NCBI GenBank assembly: GCA_002348365.1
Contig: DEBC01000008.1
Location: 128,721-142,255, forward strand
Length of the DNA: 13,535 nt
Source: Alphaproteobacteria bacterium UBA2966
GTDB taxonomy: Bacteria > Pseudomonadota > Alphaproteobacteria > UBA2966
Direction: 5' to 3'
Positions 9,577-13,535 of the stretch are shown one piece after another (position 1 is the stretch's first letter; the number at the start of each line of letters is the position of its first letter). Position numbers and translations under genes: made by a program. Below the pieces are notes generated by a model, which saw nothing but the letters and a program-made list of their open reading frames with translations, did no database searches and was not told where the DNA came from.

Positions 9577-12414
9577 GTGAAACCAGAATTACCAACAGGA
9601 ACCAGCACACGTCGTCGCGACGTGGAGGCGTTTCGGGATCGGCACGAGGTGCTGGATGCCAGACACCTCACCGAAACGTTGGACACGCTGGTCGAGGAAC
9701 GTGGTGCCACCGATTTGGGTGTGCGAGGAGAGGTATTGGCCGCGTGCAAGGCGGCGCTTTCCGATTCACAAGCGCGTATCCGCGAGAGATTTGAAGCCGG
9801 TCTCTCGGGACGGCAAACCACACGGGCGATCGCGTGGTCCATGGATCAGTTGATTCGCGTCCTTCACAAGTTCACCGTTCGCCACGTTTACCGGCAGTCC
9901 AACCCAACGTCCGGTGAGAGGCTGTCTGTCATCGCTGTCGGCGGCTATGGACGCGGTGAGATGGCCCCGTATTCAGATGTCGACCTATTGTTTCTCTTTC
10001 CGTACAGGCAGACCCCGTGGGGCGAGCAGGTTGTCGAATACCTCCTCTACATGATGTGGGATCTCGGACTGAAGGTCGGCAATGCGACGCGTTCGGTCGA
10101 CGAGTGCATTCGCCTGGCACATTCGGACATCACCATTCGAACGGGTCTGCTGGAAGCGCGTTACCTGTGTGGTGATCCCTCACTTTACCGCGAGATGCGA
10201 CGTCGATTCCGAAGGGATATCGTTGCCCAAACAGGCCCGGATTTTGTCGAGGCCAAGCTTGCAGAACGCGATCAACGCCACAAGCGCTTCGGTGACTCAC
10301 GCTATGTCGTCGAGCCGAATATCAAAGAAGGAAAGGGCGGATTGCGTGATCTTCACACCTTGTTCTGGATCGGGAAGTACGCGTTCCAAGTGCCGAAGGT
10401 CGCCGATCTTGTAGACCGCGGTGTTTTGACACAAGCCGAATTCAGGCACTTCGCCAAGGCAGAGGAATATCTGTGGGCCGTCCGTTGCCATCTGCATTAT
10501 CTGTCGGTCCGCGCTGAGGAGCGGCTGACTTTTGACGCACAGCCGGAGATTGGCCAGCGGATGCAGTATGCCGATCGGCCCGGTTCACGTGGCGTCGAGC
10601 GCTTCATGAAGCACTACTACTTGGTTGCCAAGGAGGTTGGCGATCTCACCCGAATCTTCTGCGCCGCATTGGAAGAGCAGTTCAAACGGAAATCGCGCTT
10701 TCGCCTGCCGCGGATTGGCCAGCGTCACGAACGCGTGGGTGGATTCATCATCGAGGGAGGCCGGATCGACGTTGCCGACGACGACATGTTTCAGCGTGAT
10801 CCGGTTTCCCTTATTCGGCTCTTTCATCACGCCGATAATCATGGTGTCGACATTCATCCGCGCGTTCTCCGTCTGGTCACTCGTAGTCTCGGCCTGATCG
10901 ATACCGCCCTGCGCGAGGATCCTGATGCCAATCGGCTCTTTCTAGAGATTCTGACGTCCCACCGGGATCCGGAAAAAACCCTGCGCCGCATGAATGAGGC
11001 CGGCGTCTTTGGCAGGTTTATCCCCGACTTCGGGCGTGTGGTCGCGCAGATGCAGCACGACATGTATCACGTCTACACGGTGGACGAGCACACGATCAGG
11101 GCCATCGGTATGCTGGCAAAGATCGAGCGAGGTTCTCTGGAAGAGGATCTGCCTCTTTCCAATGAGATCATTCATAAAATTCAGTCTCGACCTGTCCTGT
11201 TTCTGGCTGTGCTCCTGCATGACATCGCCAAGGGACGGGGCGGCGATCATTCCGAAATCGGGGCGGACATCGCTTATGAACTCGGCCCCCGGGTCGGCCT
11301 GAACGACGCTGAAACGGAGACGGTCGCATGGCTGGTGCGCCATCACCTCGCGATGAGTTCGACCGCCTTCAAGCGCGACATACAGGATCCGAAGACCGTT
11401 TCCGACTTTGCCGCCCTGGTGCAGAGCCCCGAGCGACTGAAGCTCTTGCTTGTTCTCACGGTCGCGGATATTCGAGCCGTCGGTCCGGCGGTGTGGAACG
11501 GTTGGAAAGGCCAACTCCTGCGTGAGCTTTATCATCGTACCGATGAAGCGCTTTCCGGCGGCGTGACCACGGAACGGGCCGATGAACGCGTCGCAATGGC
11601 CCAGGATGCGCTTCGGCCACAACTTTCCGACTGGTCAGATGAGGAATTTGCGGCCTACCTTGACCGGGGTCACTCATCCTATTGGCTGTCCGCCGACACA
11701 AGTACGTTGGTGCGACATGCCGAATTGATGCGCCGCACGGACAATGGGGGCAATCGGCTCGCCGTGGAATTCCGGTCGGATTCGTTTCACGCCGTAACCG
11801 AGGTCACGATCTATACGCAGGACCATCACGGATTGTTCGCACTCATGGCCGGCGCCATGGCGGTCTCCAACGTCAATATTGTAGAGGCCAAGATATTCAC
11901 GACCAACGATGGCATGGCACTTGATACGTTCTGGATTCAGGATGCCGCAGGTGGTCCCCTGAACGACGAACGCATGCTGGAGAAACTGGAGGCTACAATC
12001 GAGCGAACCCTGACTGGTGTGGCCGATCCCGGACAGGAGCTTGCAAGACAGACCGCAATCCCAAGCCGCACACGTATCTTCGAGGTGACGCCGCGAGTGA
12101 TTATCGATAATACCGCGAGTCACGTGTTTACTGTGATCGAGGTGAATGCGCGAGACCGGCGCGGCCTTCTTTACGACGTGACACGGGCGATCACTGATCT
12201 GGGCCTCTCGATTGCGACGGCACGCGTCGCGACTTATGGCGAAAGCGCCGTAGACGTCTTTTATGTGAAGGATGTATTCGGTCTGAAGGTGAACCACGAA
12301 GGCAAGCTGGAACGAATTCGAAACGAGCTTGCGGCAGCGATCGGCGGAACGGGAGGCGAAACGGTTGTGGACACAGGTGCCGATACTCATCAGGTCGCGG
12401 CGGCAGCTGTTTGA
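9577..12414 (+). CDS. glnD: Bifunctional PII uridylyltransferase/uridylyl-removing enzyme GlnD
   Basis: About 945 residues. GlnD senses glutamine and uridylylates PII proteins (GlnB/GlnK) when nitrogen is scarce, and removes UMP when glutamine is high. The nucleotidyltransferase domain has GGYGRGEMAP (122-131) and the metal-binding SDVD (133-136). The HD hydrolase domain has LLHDIAKG with H548-D549 and a downstream VRHHLAMSSTAFKRD segment. Two C-terminal ACT domains, about 739-815 and 849-925, form the glutamine-sensing part; the second begins HVFTVIEVNARDRRGLL. All four domains are present, so both activities are expected. The start is uncertain: GTG 9577 is chosen because promoter-like sequence and atypical codons lie just upstream. 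GTG 9502 (970 residues) and GTG 9622 are alternatives, and none has a clear ribosome binding site. The gene is divergent from adhC and precedes murJ by 117 bases. Confidence 0.96.
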   Translation: MKPELPTGTSTRRRDVEAFRDRHEVLDARHLTETLDTLVEERGATDLGVRGEVLAACKAALSDSQARIRERFEAGLSGRQTTRAIAWSMDQLIRVLHKFTVRHVYRQSNPTSGERLSVIAVGGYGRGEMAPYSDVDLLFLFPYRQTPWGEQVVEYLLYMMWDLGLKVGNATRSVDECIRLAHSDITIRTGLLEARYLCGDPSLYREMRRRFRRDIVAQTGPDFVEAKLAERDQRHKRFGDSRYVVEPNIKEGKGGLRDLHTLFWIGKYAFQVPKVADLVDRGVLTQAEFRHFAKAEEYLWAVRCHLHYLSVRAEERLTFDAQPEIGQRMQYADRPGSRGVERFMKHYYLVAKEVGDLTRIFCAALEEQFKRKSRFRLPRIGQRHERVGGFIIEGGRIDVADDDMFQRDPVSLIRLFHHADNHGVDIHPRVLRLVTRSLGLIDTALREDPDANRLFLEILTSHRDPEKTLRRMNEAGVFGRFIPDFGRVVAQMQHDMYHVYTVDEHTIRAIGMLAKIERGSLEEDLPLSNEIIHKIQSRPVLFLAVLLHDIAKGRGGDHSEIGADIAYELGPRVGLNDAETETVAWLVRHHLAMSSTAFKRDIQDPKTVSDFAALVQSPERLKLLLVLTVADIRAVGPAVWNGWKGQLLRELYHRTDEALSGGVTTERADERVAMAQDALRPQLSDWSDEEFAAYLDRGHSSYWLSADTSTLVRHAELMRRTDNGGNRLAVEFRSDSFHAVTEVTIYTQDHHGLFALMAGAMAVSNVNIVEAKIFTTNDGMALDTFWIQDAAGGPLNDERMLEKLEATIERTLTGVADPGQELARQTAIPSRTRIFEVTPRVIIDNTASHVFTVIEVNARDRRGLLYDVTRAITDLGLSIATARVATYGESAVDVFYVKDVFGLKVNHEGKLERIRNELAAAIGGTGGETVVDTGADTHQVAAAAV

Positions 12415-12531
12415 CACCGGCATTGACCCCGCCCCGCAGTTGACCCTATGGCGCTGGCGGGATCTGCAGATCGAGGGCTCCCGGCCAAGGCCGCCATTTT
12501 TCCGCCCAGTTCTCGCGCTACGACGCCGGTC
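12415..12531 (+). promoter_or_regulatory. Structured glnD-murJ gap: palindrome, hairpins and a T run
   Basis: Two copies of TTGACC (12423-12428 and 12440-12445) could be -35 elements. The first pairs loosely with TATGGC at 12447-12452, 18 bases on. A perfect 12-bp palindrome GATCTGCAGATC lies at 12461-12472. A second inverted repeat, CGGCCAAGGCCG, lies at 12482-12493. The outer arms TGGCGG (12455-12460) and CCGCCA (12491-12496) could enclose these and are followed at once by five T (12497-12501). The whole could be an intrinsic terminator of glnD or an attenuator ahead of murJ. Only about 30 bases remain before the murJ ATG. Confidence 0.35.
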
Positions 12532-13535
12532 ATGAAATTGCTTCCCGCGATAGCCACCGTCGGCGGATACACCATGGTGAGCCGGGTGTTGGGGTTCGTG
12601 CGTGACATCATGATTGCCGCGTTTCTTGGCGCAGGGATGGTTGCCGACGCGTTTTTCGTCGCCTTCAAGCTGCCGAATTTTTTCCGGCGCCTGTTCGCTG
12701 AGGGGGCTTTCAACGCGGGTTTTGTCCCCATCTTTTCCGAGATTCTTGAACAGGACGGACGAGAAGCTGCCCGCGAGTTTGCCCAGTCGGCACTGGCGGT
12801 GCTCGTCGTTGCCCTGGTGCTTCTGGTGGGCCTGTTTCAGGCGTTCATGCCGTGGCTCATGTACGGGCTCGCCCCCGGATTCGTGGACTGGCCCGAAAAG
12901 TTTGATCTAACGGTTCAGCTCACACGGATAACGTTCCCCTACCTCCTGTTCATCAGCGTGGTGTCGTTGATGGGTGGTGTCTTGAACAGCGTGGGCCGGT
13001 TCGCGGCGGTGGCAGCAACCCCGATTCTCCTGAACCTCTGCCTGATCGGCGCTCTTCTGGGGCTGGCCCGCTATACCGACACGCCGGGACATGCGCTGGC
13101 CTGGGGAGTGGCCCTGGCCGGAATGGTTCAGTTTATCTGGGTGGTCTGGGCGTTGCGTCGTGCCGGTATGACCCTCAGGTTTCCGCGTCCCCGGTTCAGC
13201 CCGCGGGTCAAGCATCTGTTGACTCTGATGGCGCCGGCCGCGGTCGGCGCAGGCGTGGTTCAGATCAACCTCGTCATCGATGTCGTGCTCGCGTCTCTGC
13301 TCCCGTCGGGATCAGTCTCGTATCTTTTTTATGCCGATCGTCTCAATCAATTGCCACTGGGGGTGGTCGGCGTCGCGGTTGGGACGGCGCTACTACCGTT
13401 GATCTCCCGCGAGATCAGCGCCGGGCGGGCAGACGCCGCCCTGGGTCATCAGAATCGGGCGACAGAATTCGCGCTGCTTCTCGCGCTTCCGGCCGCGGCG
13501 GCATTCATCGTCCTGGCACATCCGTTCGTTTCGAC
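12532..13535 (+). CDS. murJ: Lipid II flippase MurJ (MviN), 5' part only
   Basis: The frame opens at the ATG at 12532 and runs to the window edge with no stop, giving 334 residues of a protein usually about 510 long. MurJ is the MOP-superfamily inner-membrane flippase that moves lipid II to the periplasmic face for peptidoglycan synthesis. The N-terminus has SRVLGFVRD (17-25) and ADAFFVAFKLPNFFRRLFAEGAF (38-60, the family hallmark). R18, R24, D39, R52 and R270 coincide in number with essential residues of E. coli MurJ; R270 lies in YADRLNQLPLG. Several hydrophobic segments are visible. No ribosome binding site is evident before the ATG. It follows glnD on the same strand, as in other alphaproteobacteria. 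The 3' end lies beyond the window. Confidence 0.95.
   Translation, partial: MKLLPAIATVGGYTMVSRVLGFVRDIMIAAFLGAGMVADAFFVAFKLPNFFRRLFAEGAFNAGFVPIFSEILEQDGREAAREFAQSALAVLVVALVLLVGLFQAFMPWLMYGLAPGFVDWPEKFDLTVQLTRITFPYLLFISVVSLMGGVLNSVGRFAAVAATPILLNLCLIGALLGLARYTDTPGHALAWGVALAGMVQFIWVVWALRRAGMTLRFPRPRFSPRVKHLLTLMAPAAVGAGVVQINLVIDVVLASLLPSGSVSYLFYADRLNQLPLGVVGVAVGTALLPLISREISAGRADAALGHQNRATEFALLLALPAAAAFIVLAHPFVS

Noticed and set aside
9446..9610. A 55-residue N-terminal extension of adhC (frame open to 9610)
   Set aside because: The family starts at the MDVRAAVAHK sequence, and a strong ribosome binding site sits 3 bases before the ATG at 9445. The extension overlaps the glnD 5' end.
12329..12535. 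A 68-codon open frame spanning the glnD 3' end and the glnD-murJ gap
   Set aside because: Most of it overlaps the second ACT-domain end of glnD in another frame. It has no ribosome binding site and no recognisable protein character.

Overview
This window looks like ordinary core chromosome of an alphaproteobacterium (GC-rich, roughly 60% by eye). Every complete gene belongs to a family I recognise. The order olsB, maeB/tme, mutS, glnD, murJ is one I recall from rhizobia such as Sinorhizobium meliloti, and the protein sequences have an alphaproteobacterial flavour. A Rhodospirillales-like lineage is possible, but the sequence alone does not settle it. I see no insertion sequence, phage gene, CRISPR array, tRNA or rRNA.

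Layout. Bases 1-93 are the 3' end of an unidentified gene with a Lys/Ala-rich tail, followed by a strong hairpin. Next on the + strand come an OlsB-type N-acyltransferase (ornithine-lipid synthesis) and a TauE/SafE-type membrane transporter. The transporter converges, with a 13-base gap, on a two-domain NADP-malic enzyme (maeB) on the - strand. A 210-base divergent region separates maeB from mutS, and it carries an inverted repeat just before the mutS start. A luciferase-like flavin oxidoreductase (YhbW/MsnO8 type) follows mutS closely. It converges on a class III alcohol dehydrogenase (adhC/frmA) across a near-perfect bidirectional terminator. Divergent from adhC is glnD, the PII uridylyltransferase. 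After a structured 117-base gap comes the 5' part of murJ, the lipid II flippase, which runs off the window.

Functional picture. The genes cover membrane lipid modification, C4/C3 carbon flux, DNA mismatch repair, formaldehyde oxidation, nitrogen signalling and peptidoglycan export. They are housekeeping neighbours, not one pathway. The main departure from the remembered order is the flavin oxidoreductase plus adhC lying between mutS and glnD.

I found no convincing undescribed system. The points worth a second look are regulatory: the mutS 5' end, the glnD-murJ gap and the adhC/glnD divergent region. The choice of start codon is uncertain for tauE, mutS and glnD.
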